DNA of 64,000 nt from Anisodus tanguticus (taxonomy: Eukaryota; Streptophyta; Magnoliopsida; Solanales; Solanaceae): assembly GCA_034509755.1 (NCBI GenBank), contig CM067559.1, positions 18,086,501 to 18,150,500 of the forward strand, written 5' to 3'. Numbering within the stretch: position 1 is the stretch's first letter; each line of letters begins with the position of its first letter. Shown here piece after piece: positions 32,608 through 44,652 of this stretch. The position numbers were made by a program, and so were the translations under genes. Under the pieces are notes generated by a model, which was given only the letters and a program-made list of their open reading frames with translations, was not told the origin of the DNA and did no database searches.

Positions 32608-33095
32608 TTGTATGTTGTATACTTGATGAAGTTTTTAGTCTCTAAATGAGTAGAAAGTTATGAAAACTTTAATCTCAACCGGAGTAGAAAATCTGAAGAT
32701 TTTAGTCTCCAAACAACATATAAGTTCGTTACACCGAAACATCAAACATTTTTTTTCCAGTAAATTGTATGTTGTATACTTGATGAAGTTTTTATATCTT
32801 CAAATCAAGTACCCAAATGAGTAGAAAGTTATGAAAACTTTAATCTCAACCGGAGTAGAAAATCCGAAGATTTTAGTCTTCAAACAACATATAAGTTCGT
32901 TACACCGAAACAACAAACATTTTTTCCCAGTAAATTGTATGTTGTATACTTGATGAAGTTTTTATATCTTCAAATCAAGTACCCAAATGAGTAGAAAGTT
33001 ATGAAAACGTTAATCTCAACCGGAGTAGAAAATCCGAAGATTTCAGTCTCCAAACAACATACAAGTTCGTTACATCAAAACAGCAAATCTACACC
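32608..33095. repeat. Tandem repeat array in the untranslated leader of copia element B
   Basis: Three units, beginning TTGTATGTTGTATACTTGAT at about 32608, 32765 and 32935. The unit is 170 bp; the first lacks about 14 bp and the third is cut short near 33095. Each holds GAGTAGAAAGTTATGAAAAC and TCTCAACCGGAGTAGAAAAT. The array lies between the 5' LTR and the gag start. Confidence 0.92.
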
Positions 33096-33173
33096 TTTTT
33101 TTTTCCGACAATGTTCTGTAATTGTTAAACAAGAACAAATGAACACAGAAATAATGAGTAAATTCCTTAAGCT

Positions 33174-33666
33174 TGTTGTTGGACCTGTGTTAAAAAAATC
33201 AAGAAAAACAGAAACCAAACGGAAAGACAAAAATCAGAAAAATAGAAACTGGAAAAATAATGCAGAAGTAAGAAAATATTCGAGACCACAGAATTCACTG
33301 TGTGTTCTTAAGGAATTTAATCCCCTCACTGTACCCGAGGTTATGGATTACTTCCTCCCGGGATAAAACGGATATACCTGTCGCAGGAGTAGCGGTACGT
33401 CAAACGCCTTCGACTTCGACGAACTCAAAGTTGGCAACGAAACACAGTAAGACTCGATAGTTTTATTTGTGGAAAAAGAATGCAGAATTTCAGATGCAGA
33501 AATTTTTGTTTCAGTGTTTTAAAAATGAGGCATTGCCTCAGTTTATATAGCCTCGAAGGTGCCTCTTCGGAATAGGTTGGTGACTGTTCGGAAAGGCCTT
33601 TCATTTTTCCCTCCATTTCTCATTCACACCAACTTGGCTAGTTTTATTCATTAACTAGCTTTAACA
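33174..33666 (-). repeat. 5' LTR of copia element B
   Basis: On the minus strand begins TGTTAAAGCTAGTTAATG and ends CCAACAACA. Its mate at 27418-27911 has the same ends. Confidence 0.93.
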
Positions 33667-33671
33667 GTTTT

Positions 33672-34017
33672 TACATTACTTTTTATTTTACTTTAATTTA
33701 CAACCACTTAATATAAATAAATAATCTAAATGATTAATACTTATAACAAATCTTAATATTATTAATGTGTTATCCATTTAAAGATAATTGTAAAAACGGA
33801 ATCTCTTCACTTTGATATTCACTATGACCATTAAATATTGTTGCTGCCAGCATCCATCATTATCAATTACTCGATCCATCATTCACAACTATCATATCAA
33901 CCATAATTATCATCACCACCAATCAGCACAATCAATTGTCACCATTACTAGCCATCATTTACGATCATTGCCATCAAGTACAATGCCACTAATTATTACT
34001 GATAATCACCATCATAA
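33672..34017. other. CAT/CAC-rich low-complexity sequence, left half
   Basis: From 33812 the sequence is built of ATC, CACC and CATCATC-like words (for example TATCATCACCACCAATCA). The same composition resumes at 40665 beyond copia element C, so one low-complexity tract was split by that insertion. Confidence 0.6.
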
Positions 34018-34022
34018 GTTAT

Positions 34023-34989
34023 TGTGGGTTACAACAATTGCAGGAAACGAAAAGTAAGTAAACATTACAAATTGCTAGAAAGGATAAACTAAATAATACA
34101 ATAAACTGGAATCAAGAACGATACAAACTCCTTGTGATTTGCTGAGTCGAGTGATGGCACTCTGTCTCTAAGACAAGATTGCCCCGTATATATCCTTTTA
34201 CGTTTTCGGGCAATAGTCTCCAAGATACAACAGCAACTTAACAAATGAGCAAATGAAACTCAAGTGTTACTCTTGAAGAACTGTGAGTATAGTAAACTTG
34301 CTAGAGAGGAAGAAGAAGATTTCAGAAAATTTTTGTAAGTGTTTCTAAGTGTTGAACAATTGAGCCAAATGCCTCAATTTATAGTGTAATGAGATGACCC
34401 CTCAACTAGTCAACTAATGGCCTTCAATAGCCATGTAATGACACTTATTGAAGGGTTACATTCAGTCAAATAATGGCTGAATTCATGTGCCAAATAATGG
34501 AGATTCAATGCTCCAAAACCAGCCCAAAAGTCAAAACTTTTTATCTTCTCGTCGCAGCATGCTGCCTCCGAATAGTCGCGACTCTGCGAATTAGTGCATC
34601 GGCGCCTCGACTCCAGTGGCTGGACTCCCAATTAGCGCCGCAGCGCTGCCTGGGAGGCTTCGCGGCACTCCGGTGCCTCAGCTCCGACGGGGCTGCGCCG
34701 CGGCCTTCGCGGTTCCGCGGCGATTTCTGACTCGTTTCATCTTACACTTCGTACACTTCTTCCTTCGTTTACCAACGTGGAATACTTTGTCATTTGGACA
34801 ATAACCGTCCATCATTCTATGTCTCAAACGTATTACTTACGTGTCAATATTTCTTTCACTATGAAATTTGCGATACTTGACACTACGTGTGCACGTGTGT
34901 GAAAATGACGTTTCCGAAGTGCGGGGCCCCAATTGTTCGAGTCATAAATAATGGGATAAACTTAATTCCACATTACTAAATTTCCAACA
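34023..34989 (-). repeat. 3' LTR of copia element C
   Basis: On the minus strand begins TGTTGGAAATTTAGTAATG and ends TTGTAACCCACA. The polypurine tract lies at 34990-35003. Confidence 0.92.
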
Positions 34990-35616
34990 ATCCCCTCTTG
35001 AAAGAGATTTTGGCGCACTCACATGGTGTCTTTTCCAGCAATCTTTCAGTGGACCGATGTTGCATCAGGAGAGGTAACTTCAGCTTTGAACCTTCCGTAG
35101 TTGAATACCATCGGACTTACTTACTACGTGATGAATGTGATGTCTTGAACCATCAGTGTTTAGTGTAAGCCAAGTCAACGATACCAACACAACAACTTCC
35201 CTTACTCTGTTCTTCTTAATATTTTATCCGTTGTGGCCGTGGACACTTCTTGGATTCTTAAGTGCGTTCATTTGAGGCGGCCTGTCCTCGCACTTAAATA
35301 GGTGGTCTCCTATAAGGTATCCTGCTATACCCTAATTTACAAGTGTTAGGAACCATTAAAAGTTTCCCCAAACCTAACCTCAACCATTGAGGATCATTAA
35401 AGATTTTGGAAACTTAACCTTTACCCATACTGCAGATAACACTTAACGTCTATCGCGGGAACGGATTTGGATTGATGCTTCTTTACAGAAATCACTATCC
35501 GAATTGCTCATGCTTCCACCAAAGCGCTCAACTGAACCTTTACAACTTAGTTTTCCCATTGAACCTAATTCCTGGGATCTCCAGTCAGTAAGGTTGGGTT
35601 ACCACCGTATTGGTCC

Positions 35617-37060
35617 TTATAGCTTGAGTTTTAAGCCCATTCCCCTAGACATGAAAAATATCTGATCCTTGGGTAAGCCTTTTGTCAGTGGGTCCGCTAT
35701 GTTATTCTTTGATTTTATGTAATCAATGGATATTATACCTGTGATGATCAGCTGCCTAACGGTCTTTTGTCTCCGTCGTACATAGAACTTTGTGCCCTTC
35801 CTAGAGCCGACTGACTGTCGCAGTGGATCATTACAGAAGGTACGGGTTTGTCCTAACAAGGGATATCCTCTAAGAAGTCATGAAGCCACTCAGCTTCTTC
35901 TCCTACTTTGTTTAAAGCGATAAACTCTGATTCCATCGTGGATCGGGCGATGCAAGTTTGCTTAGAGGATTTCCAAGACACAGCCACACCACCAATTATA
36001 AATATATACCCATTGGTGGACTTGGTGTTCTCTATATCAGATATCCAATTTGCATCATTGTACCTCTCTAGTACAACTGGATATCTCGAATAATGCAACC
36101 CGAAAGTTAGTGTGTATTTCAGGTATCATGGTACCCAATTCAACGCCTTCCAATGATCATTACTCAAATTACGGGTGCAGTTTGTTATGTACATCAAACT
36201 CCCAATCACATGTGAATATTGCTCCTAGCATACAGGTGCACCACGATTTTTATCATGCTTTTGATTTTTATCCAGTGGTGACTTCATAGGCGAACTGTCA
36301 AACATCTCTAACTTTCTCAACACATCCTCGATGTAGTGAGACTGAGATAAGACCAGTCTGTCAGACTTCTTAGAGATATTTATCCTTAAGATGACATATG
36401 TGATACTCATATCCTTCATGTCGAAGCATTGTTTCAACATGTTCTTAGTCTCTAGGATCAAGCTAGGACTGCTCCATGTGATCAACATGTCATCTACGTA
36501 CATGCATATCATGATGAACGAGTCAGAGTTACTTATCGTGTAGACACATTTGTCACACTCATTAATGGAGAAATCCTTCGATAATAGAATACTATCAAAA
36601 TTTTCGTGTCATTGCTTCGGGGCCTATTTCAGCCCATACAGAGATTTGACAAGTCGACAGACTTTCTTCTCTTGCCCTAGAACCTCATACCCATCGGGTT
36701 GTTCCATATAAATTTCTTATTCCAAATCACCATTTAGGAAGGCTGTCTTGACATCCATTTGAAACATCTCAAGGTCATGCAACGCTGCGATCGCAATGAA
36801 TACCCGTATGGACGTCATTTGAGACACCGGGGAGTACGTGTCAAAATAGTCAAGGCCTTCCTTCTGCCAATAGCCCTTGACTACCAACCTGGCCTTGTAC
36901 TTATCTATAGACCCATCTTCTTTATACTTCCGTTTGAGTATCCATTTACAACCCAACGGTTTATTTCTCGGAGGTAGATTAACCAACTCCCAAGTATGGT
37001 TATGTAGGCCCTGTAGTTGATAATGCTTCAACAATTGTCCTTGGTTCGTCATCAACCATA
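35617..37060 (-). pseudogene. RT-RNase H of copia element C
   Basis: Contains LPPRNKPLGCKWILKRK, YSPVSQMTSIRVFIAIAA, FQMDVKTAFLNGDLE followed by a stop, then the active site MICMYVDDMLIT (intact), the RNase H motifs NDANWISDIENTKSTNGY and ARSTMESEFIAL, and the tail SRGMGLKLKL near 35620. Stops and frame changes at about 36715, 36512, 36225, 35850 and 35760 break it. Confidence 0.9.
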
Positions 37061-37110
37061 TAAGCTACAAAGTCAGGACTGAAGGATTTATCCTTCCTGG
37101 CTCTTTTACT

Positions 37111-38600
37111 TTACCTCGGTTCCATCTCTGGAGTCTCCAAGTTCTGAGAATCTGAAATGCTAGATTCCGGATATTCAGCCACTTCGAATTCCACTAGATC
37201 TGAACCATATAGATATGGGCAGTCAACGACTCCTGGTTCCTGAGAGCTTTGTTCATAACTTCGTTTGCGAGAGGTTATGTCTTTTTCCTTTCTAGGAAAA
37301 GTATTCTCAAAGAATTGAGCATTCCTTGATTCCATGATTGTACCCCCGTGGATATCTAGAATATCTGACTTATGCACTAAGAAGCGATAAGCACTACTGT
37401 TATTTGCATATCCGATGAAAATGCAATCTACAGTCTTAGGCCCAATCTTGACCTGCTTTGGCTTGGGCACTTCGACCTTTGCCAAACAACCCCATACCTT
37501 TAAATATTTATAGGCGGTTTCTTTCCCTTCCATGATTCATATAGAGTTTTGTCCTTACCCTTATGTGGAACTCTGTTAAGAATTGTATTAGCGGTAAGGA
37601 CGACTTCTCCCCACATATTTTGGGGGAAGAACAGAATTGATGAGCAAGGCATTCATCATTTCCTTCAATGTGCGGTTCTTGCATTCCGCAACTCCGTTCG
37701 ACTGAGGTGAGTATAGAGCAGTCGTTTGATGAACAATGCCCAATTGGGCATAATATTCCGTAAATGGCGCTATGTATTCTCCCCCTCTATCGCTACAAAT
37801 GGATTTAATTTGCATGCTTAGTTAGTTTTCAACTTCTGCTTTGTAACATCGGAACGCTTCAAAGGCTTCATCTTTACTTTTCAACAAGTAAAGGTAACAA
37901 TACCTTGTGCTATCATCAAAGAATGTCACAGAGTACTTATTCCCCTATAGTTTGTGCAAACTTCAAATCACATACATCTGTGTGAATAAGTTATAGAGGA
38001 GCGGTATTCCTATCGACTGATTGAAAATGATTCTTTGTGAGTTTTGCCTCTACGCACACCTCACACTTATGTTGAGGGTTTACGTCGATAGACAACAACT
38101 CTAACTTAACCAACTTTTGGATGGACTTATAGTTAACATGTCCTAATCTATGATGCCATAATTATAGGACTCAAGCAAGTAAGAAGAAGCTTCAATATTA
38201 TTGTTTGCACGTATTACAGACATGGCGTTAACTTTGAAGAGGCCTTCACAGACGAAGCCTCTTCCCACAAAAGTTCCATTCTTGGTGATTACAAATTTAT
38301 TGGACTCAAATACTAGCCTAAAACCAGCATTAACAAGTAAATTACCTGAAATTAAACTCCTCTTAATCTCATGGACATGCATCACCTCCTTCAGAGTGAG
38401 CTCCTTTCCAGAAGTCATCTTCAGGACTACCTTTCCTACCCCCAGCACGTCAGAGGAAGCGTTGTTACCCATGAACATTTTCTTGTTTGTAACTGGTGTA
38501 TATGTGGAGAAGGCATCTCTATTAGAACAGATGTGTCTGGTAGTACTCGTGTCCATCCACTATTGCATGGGATTCTCAACAAGGTTTGCTTCAAGCACCA
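37111..38600 (-). pseudogene. Protease and integrase of copia element C
   Basis: The protease motif reads WMDTSTTRHICSNRD, with Ser where the Gly of Asp-Thr-Gly is expected. Integrase fragments show TNPLY-type changes, then IKSICSDRGGEYIAPF (catalytic Asp), YSPQSNGVAECKNRTLKEM (catalytic Glu), and the C-terminal part VWGCLAKVEVPKPKQVKIG and DCIFIGYANNSSAYRF. Frames are interrupted at least four times. Confidence 0.85.
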
Positions 38601-39665
38601 TCGCTGAGAACTTCTCAATTATGTCATCAAGAAGCATGTCTTTGACGATGTTAGCTTGTGTCTTGCCTTTGGCCTTGGCCTTCTCTTGTTGCTCAGTCTT
38701 GAGCTTGTGGCAATCCTTGATCATGTGACCAGGTTTCCCACAGCGGTGACAGTTCCCCTTGAACTTCTCCGCCGCCTGGGTCTTGCCGTCTTTCTGGAAC
38801 TTGCGCTTCTTGCTTGGGTTCCCTTTGGCCTCAGCCAGATTTGCCTTTGCCTCAGCGGGTTGTTTTCCCCTAGGCAAGGCCTTCTTATTATCTTCATGAA
38901 TCTGGAGTTTGATCAAAGTTCCTCAAATGTTCCTTTGTCTTGAGTTTTAAGTAACTCATAAATTCATTCCACGAGGGAGGTAACTTCTCGATTAGTGATG
39001 CAACCAAAAACTGCTCATTTGGCTTCATACCTTCCAGATCCAGGTGATATAGAATCACTTGGAATTCCTGGACTTGGGACATCACTGTTTTGCTATCCAT
39101 CATTTGAAACTTCAGGAATTTCCCAACGATGAATTTCTTCGTACCACCATCTTGTGCGTTGTACTTCTTCTGCAGTTTTTCCCATAACTCTTTGGCGGTG
39201 CTACGGTGCAATACACCGTGTAGAGTGGGTCTGACAAACAATTCAAAATATAGTTCTTACACATGAAGTCACTATGACTCAATGCATCAAGAACCATCTT
39301 CATGCTATTAATGACATGGATACCTTGGCCCCCTTCAGCCGTTTCATTAGGCTAAGGGTCCACTTCATCTCCAGCTTGTGGAGGATCTTCTGTTAGGAAA
39401 TGAGCCATTCTCATACAGTTAGATAAAACAACATCTTCTGTTGCCATCTCTTGAAGTTGGAGACCATGAACTTTTCTGGGCGTTCATGATGGAACCCAGA
39501 AGGTGGAGGAACTGTAACGTTCCCTTGAGCAGCAGGAAAGGCGTTGGATGAGCCTTGTCCAGCAGTGAAGGCATTGGGTGTGCCTTGAGCAGCAGTGGGG
39601 AAGGCAGAGGGGTTGCCTTAAGTAGCAACAGCAGTATCAAAAGCGAGTTGTTCTCTTCCAGTCAT
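38560..39665 (-). pseudogene. Gag of copia element C
   Basis: Starts MTGREQLAFDTAVAT, followed by a stop, then an N-terminal segment with repeated QGSSNAFPAAQG-like words, the core SNFKRWQQKMLFYL, KLQKKYNAQDGGTKKF, VASLIEKLPPSWNEFMSYL, and a Lys-rich region with an intact zinc knuckle CHRCGKPGHMIKDC. Several frame changes lie between about 39420 and 38890. Confidence 0.88.
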
Positions 39666-39700
39666 CTTCCTAAGCACTTACAACAATCTTGTCTTAAAAT

Positions 39701-40659
39701 TGTGGGTTACAACAATTGCAGGAAACGAGAAGTAAGTAAATATTACAAATTGCTAGAAAGGATAAACTAAAGATTACAATAAAATGGAATCAAGAACGAT
39801 ACAAACTCCTTGTGATTTGCTGAGTCGAGTGATGGCACTCTGTCTTTAAGACAAGATTGCCCTGCATATATCCTTTTACGTTGTCGGGCAATAGTCTCCC
39901 AAGATACAACAGCAACTTAACAAATGAGTAAAGGAAACTCAAGTGTTAATCTTGAAGAACTTTGAGTATAGTAAACTTGCTAGAGAGGAAGAAGAAGATT
40001 TCAGAAAATTTCTGTAAGTGTTTCTAAGTGTTGAACAATTGAGCCAAATGCCTCAATTTATAGTGTAATGAGACGACCCCTCAACTAGCCAACTAATGGT
40101 CTTCAATAGCCATGTAATGACACTTATTGAAGGGTTACATTCAGTCAAATAATGGCTGAATTTATGTGCCAAATAATGGAGATTCAATGCTCCAAAACTA
40201 GCCCAAAAGTCAGAACTTTCCATCTTCCCATCGCAGGATTCTGCCTCTGAAGAGCCGCGGCTCTGCGAATTAGCGCTGCGGAGCCTCGGCTCCAGTGGCT
40301 GGACTCCCAATTAGCGCCTGGGAGGCGCCGCGGTGCTCCGGCGCCTCAGCTCCGACGGGGCTGCGCCACGACCCTTCATGGCTCCGCGGCGATTTCTGAC
40401 TCGTTTCATCTTTCACTTCGTGCACTTCTTCCTTCGTTTACCAACGTGGAATACTTTGTCATTTGGCCAATACCAATCCATTATTTTATGTCTCAAACGT
40501 ATTACTTACATACCAATATCTCTTTCACTAATGAAATTTGCGATACTCGGCACTACGTGTGCACGTGTGTGGAAACGACGTTTCCGACATGCGGGACCCC
40601 AATTGTTCGAGTCATAAATAATGAGATAAACTTAATTCCACATTAGTAAATTTCCAACA
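39701..40659 (-). repeat. 5' LTR of copia element C
   Basis: Same ends as its mate. The sequence after it on the minus strand is ATTTTAAGACAAGATTG, which is not the usual TGGTATCAGAGC primer site. Confidence 0.92.
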
Positions 40660-40664
40660 GTTAT

Positions 40665-42105
40665 CACTATGTATCGTCAACCATTGCTATCAGTCATCAC
40701 CACACCATTAGTTATCATTATCATTCATCTTTAATTATTAACCGTTGTCACCATATGCCACCATCAATCACCTTGATTAACCAATACTATCAGAAACCAT
40801 GCATCACCACTAACTGCTATGTACATACTTATAACCTCCACCACCATGCAACGCTCACTCCGATCACACTCATAACTAACCATTACCATTAGCCATTTTT
40901 CACCAATCATCATATAATTTCTTTAAAATATTTTATTGATATAGTATGAGATTAGTTCAAAAAATACTATTATGAAGTATATTTATTATTCTTTAAATAA
41001 AGATAAATTTTATATATTCATATATTAAGAAACAAATACTATTAATTATTTAGGATCTTAATATTTAAATGTATATTCATATTTAAATATTTTTATCCTG
41101 ATAAAAACAAATGATGCACAAGGGGGGAATGCACCAAAAATGTATGTTATATATGATCCAAACTATTTGAAGTCCAATTTTAACCTTTTGAAAAAAAAAC
41201 ACCGATAACTCATTTTCCACCGTTAATTCAAGAGTAAGGGGCATTAGTTCTTTGTCCATTCAAATGGTAAAGAAGTTTTGTATAATTAAGGGAGTTAAAG
41301 TGAAATTTATTCGTCTAAAGAATAAACATGTTAGCTTAATGGCCTTGTATTATGTCCAATGAATGATATTTATGGCATTTACAGAAAAATAAGACCGCGA
41401 ACTGCCATTATAAATTTATAACTGCAATGAAAGTGTTTAATACTATTAGAGTCATTTAGTTGGTGGGATAGAAGTTTAATCTCCGCATAAAATCTTTCAT
41501 TATTTTATATCAGATTCAATTAAAAAATATTTGCATAAATTATAAATTGAATGTGGAATAAATTTAGTACTTCATATATTAAAATTATATAAAAGAAAAC
41601 TAACTCTCTTAACATTAAATAGATATTTTTCTTATTTAAAAGGTAAACACGTATTTTGAAGTATAAAAAATATACTAATTTTTAGTTTATGATATCAAAC
41701 TTTTAATAATAAATAATTTGTGCATTATAATCCTTATTAAATTATTTATTCTTACATTACAATCCCAAAATTGATACCAAAACTGTCTAGTGCATGAATG
41801 AACATCGAAGTTGATGATCAGTTTCCGAGAATGAACGTCCATTAGATTCTGTTAATTGCAAGCTTCCTAGCAGCTAAGATACGCGTCAAATTTGTTTGAT
41901 TATAGACACAAAACATTAGTTATTGCAGTTTAATTTTAAGCTTTTTTTTTATGTGATACCTTCGTTTGGTTGCATCCCCTCATCTAGGAAGTAGACTTTA
42001 AGTTGTTTACTCTCTCCATCAATTTCCAATCAGGCGAATAAATAATGGAATTATATATACTCATAAGCCATCGAAGCTCTTTTGTAGGGTTTGTTGGGTT
42101 CAAAG
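40665..42105. other. Low-complexity and AT-rich intergenic sequence
   Basis: 40665-40920 continues the CAT/CAC-rich tract interrupted by element C. The rest is AT-rich; 41455-41530 resembles a segment at 58570-58650 (TTGGTGGGATA followed by TAATCTC), suggesting an old shared repeat. No gene seen. Confidence 0.45.
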
Positions 42106-42113
42106 CACATAAG

Positions 42114-43004
42114 TAGACCTGTCCAAATATCGGGTCAGGGCCGGGTCGGGTGGCTTTTTTTTTCTGCTTGCCCGACCCTAATCCTATTTCTTTAAAAAAA
42201 TTCCGACCCTGGCCCTGACCCTTCGGGGACCCTACGGGTCACTGGTCGGCCCTGACCCGTCAGATTTTTTTGGCGGGCCGGGTCGGGTCGATGATTTTTT
42301 TAAAAAAAATTGAATTTCCAAAACTGAAATTGGCATTCAATCCTACATTACCACGAAATTTCGATGTTGAAATGTATTGTATATCGTGAGATCTTAACTA
42401 AAGAAAAAGAAAATTAGAAACCGATATGGGGAAAACACACACATTGATTGGGAAAACGGACGTTTTTCTAAAAATTGGCTGCACCAAACCGTCTTATGGC
42501 TATTTTACCGGCCCTGTCTCGAAAAAATACGCAAAATAAAAAAAATCGGGTAAAGCGGACATCCGAGCGCAGAGTTATGACCATTTAAAGTTTCACCAAT
42601 TTACAACTATTTTCTCTCCCTACATTATGCTTCCGTTATATTAACAGAACGACTAATAATATAAATATATAATTAATAATCAGCTACCGTTTTTATCTTA
42701 TTTTATGTTGAGCTCAATGTAGATTAGAGCAATACATATATTATAAAAATATGCATTATATCACTTATTAATGGCAAAAATATATATATATAAGTACAAA
42801 ATAAATATTAATGAAGGAAAAATAATATAAATTATATTAAAAAAATATGCGGGTCGGATCGGGTCAGACGGGTAAAATATTCTGACCCTGACCCTGATCG
42901 GGTCCCCATTTTTTCGGGTCGAGTGGCTCGCGGGTCAGCTATAAGCTGACCCTGACCCTAGTTTTTTCGGGCCGGGCGGGTCCCCGACCCGGTGGACAGG
43001 TCTA
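42114..43004. mobile_element. Non-autonomous hAT element (891 bp) with exact 8-bp target repeat
   Basis: Flanked by CACATAAG (42106-42113 and 43005-43012). The ends are perfect inverted TAGACCTGTCCA. Both subterminal 150 bp carry many copies of GGGTC/GACCC words (CGGGTCAGGGCCGGGTCGGG and so on), the array style of hAT elements with clustered transposase-binding sites. The centre is AT-rich and non-coding. Confidence 0.93.
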
Positions 43005-43142
43005 CACATAAGTAAGGCACATCGAATGTTTAAAATTTTGTTTCTTACTTACCCCCAACAACTTTTCTGGTATATGGTTATACAACAATCAAACCTGTAA
43101 CATAAAACATAATACTTACATGTTATAGTATCTGGAATCTTT

Positions 43143-44514
43143 ATCTACTATAAGGTTGACACGCGGTTGCCCTTTCGACTGCAAGCTCCAAGCTTCAATG
43201 TACTTCTATTTCAGAAAGCTAGGAAATTCGGCAGAGGTTCGAGAGAATTTTGATTCTAAGTCTTTAAGGCTTAGAATGATAATCTGAAATTGGTGTGTTA
43301 AATAATGAAGAGAATGTCACTATTTATAGGTGAAAATTAGGTCAAACCGGATTAGGGTTTGACCTTGGGCCTGACCCAAAAATCGAGGCAGAGGCGCCGC
43401 GTCCCTAGGGTATGGGCGTTCGACGTGCTCATGCACTGTCTCAATTTATTTTCCCGCGCATTCTTAATTAAATCCAAAATTCTATTTTTGACTTAATTAA
43501 AATAATCATTATTCATTTAAATTTCTCGATTCTAAATCGAACATTTAATTACTCTCTCAATACATCCTTAGATCGAAAGGACAATCGACATGGTGTGACC
43601 CTACAGACCTTCTCATATTGACATTAATCAAATTAAGGTCTACGCGGAACTCCTAGACGGCGCCGGAAGACGAACTCAATATGTGAAGTACGTTTACGTG
43701 AATCCAGTAAACTTAACCTTTATGTGGTAAGATAAAATTCTTTCATTCACGACATACCCGATCAAGCTTAGGATTTGTCAAGTGTCTATCCAAATGGCTT
43801 AATCATTGAATCTCATCTATATTAGTTGACAACTAGACCATATTCTAAATACGTCTATTGTGTTGGCCAACGACTTAGTCAACCTAATATCACTGAGAAT
43901 CCGAGTGTTCTCTCGAATATACATTCGAGGAATGAATCCTAATTTTGGCTCAACTACCACCTTTAATTCACATCGTAATATACCCAATACAAGTCGTATC
44001 TCAACCTATAAGGCATTTGAGCTTAGGACGGCATCAAAGTACATTACCTTGTAGACAAGGCGCGTATTGACCTCAAGTCTAAGGACTTCTATCTCCCACA
44101 CGCTAATTATACTTTTGACAAGTATAACAAACATTATATCAGCAGGTATACCAATACTTCCAAAGTATACATGTGTCCATCACGAGTAGCCATTACTCGT
44201 AGCAGGTGAGACATACTACATCCTTTAAGGATGTGATGCAGATCACATGTCGACTTATCACATATCATCGATATCTCATTCTCGATAATCATTAGTCGAG
44301 GCTATTTTAAGAGTTACGTTATAATATTAATATCTCACACTATTAATAACAGTGTAACCTCCAGGGATGCATATTATAGAATATTACAAACAATCAATTA
44401 ATAATTCAATAATTGCAAATGCCAAAATATTAATCTTCATTAATAATAATACGAATGTGTATAAAGTACATTTGTCCTAATACAGATTGCCTCTAGGACA
44501 TAAATATACTTTCA
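43143..44514 (-). mobile_element. Probable solo LTR of a copia-type element
   Basis: The minus strand starts TGAAAGTATATTTATGTCC followed by TAGAGGCAATCTG, a start type shared with LTRs of some large copia families, and has a promoter-like CTATAAATAG near 43320. It is flanked by TCTTT (43138-43142 and 44515-44519; the match extends to TCTTTATC). No coding region or second LTR is adjacent, so recombination between LTRs is likely. The 3' terminal CA is not seen, so the exact right-hand edge on the minus strand is uncertain. Confidence 0.65.
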
Positions 44515-44652
44515 TCTTTATCATAATTTTTTTAATTATTTGTTTATTTCAATTTTCTTAAATACCTTCGCCTTGTACTACTACTAGTACTTTATATTGT
44601 TTCTCCTTTTCAGAAATAAATGGGGTATTCTTCAAAAACAATGATAAAGTTT

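Larger units (their letters stand above)
27418..33666 (-). mobile_element. Ty1/copia LTR retrotransposon B, complete with target-site repeat
   Basis: LTRs at 27418-27911 (494 bp) and 33174-33666 (493 bp) differ at roughly a dozen positions by eye. The flanks carry the exact 5-bp repeat GTTTT (27413-27417 and 33667-33671). On the minus strand the order is LTR, leader with tandem repeats, gag, protease, integrase, RT, RNase H, purine tract (GTGGGGGAT), LTR. The gag and RT sequences place it near the Tork-type copia elements of Solanaceae (inference from motifs). Each frame is interrupted at only a few sites, so it is a fairly recent insertion compared with elements C and E. Confidence 0.95.
34023..40659 (-). 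mobile_element. Ty1/copia LTR retrotransposon C, complete with target-site repeat
   Basis: LTRs at 34023-34989 (967 bp) and 39701-40659 (959 bp) are bordered by the exact 5-bp repeat GTTAT (34018-34022 and 40660-40664). On the minus strand the order is LTR, gag, protease, integrase, RT, RNase H, purine tract (AAGAGGGGAT), LTR. Proteins are related to those of element B but the LTRs are unrelated and twice as long. Both LTRs contain a GC-rich patch (34555-34730 and 40230-40400) in AT-rich sequence. Pol has many stops. Confidence 0.95.

Noticed and set aside
33174..33366. Open frame across the LTR of element B as a small host gene
   Set aside because: The same frame appears in both LTRs (27418 and 33174) and shows no domain; it is LTR sequence.
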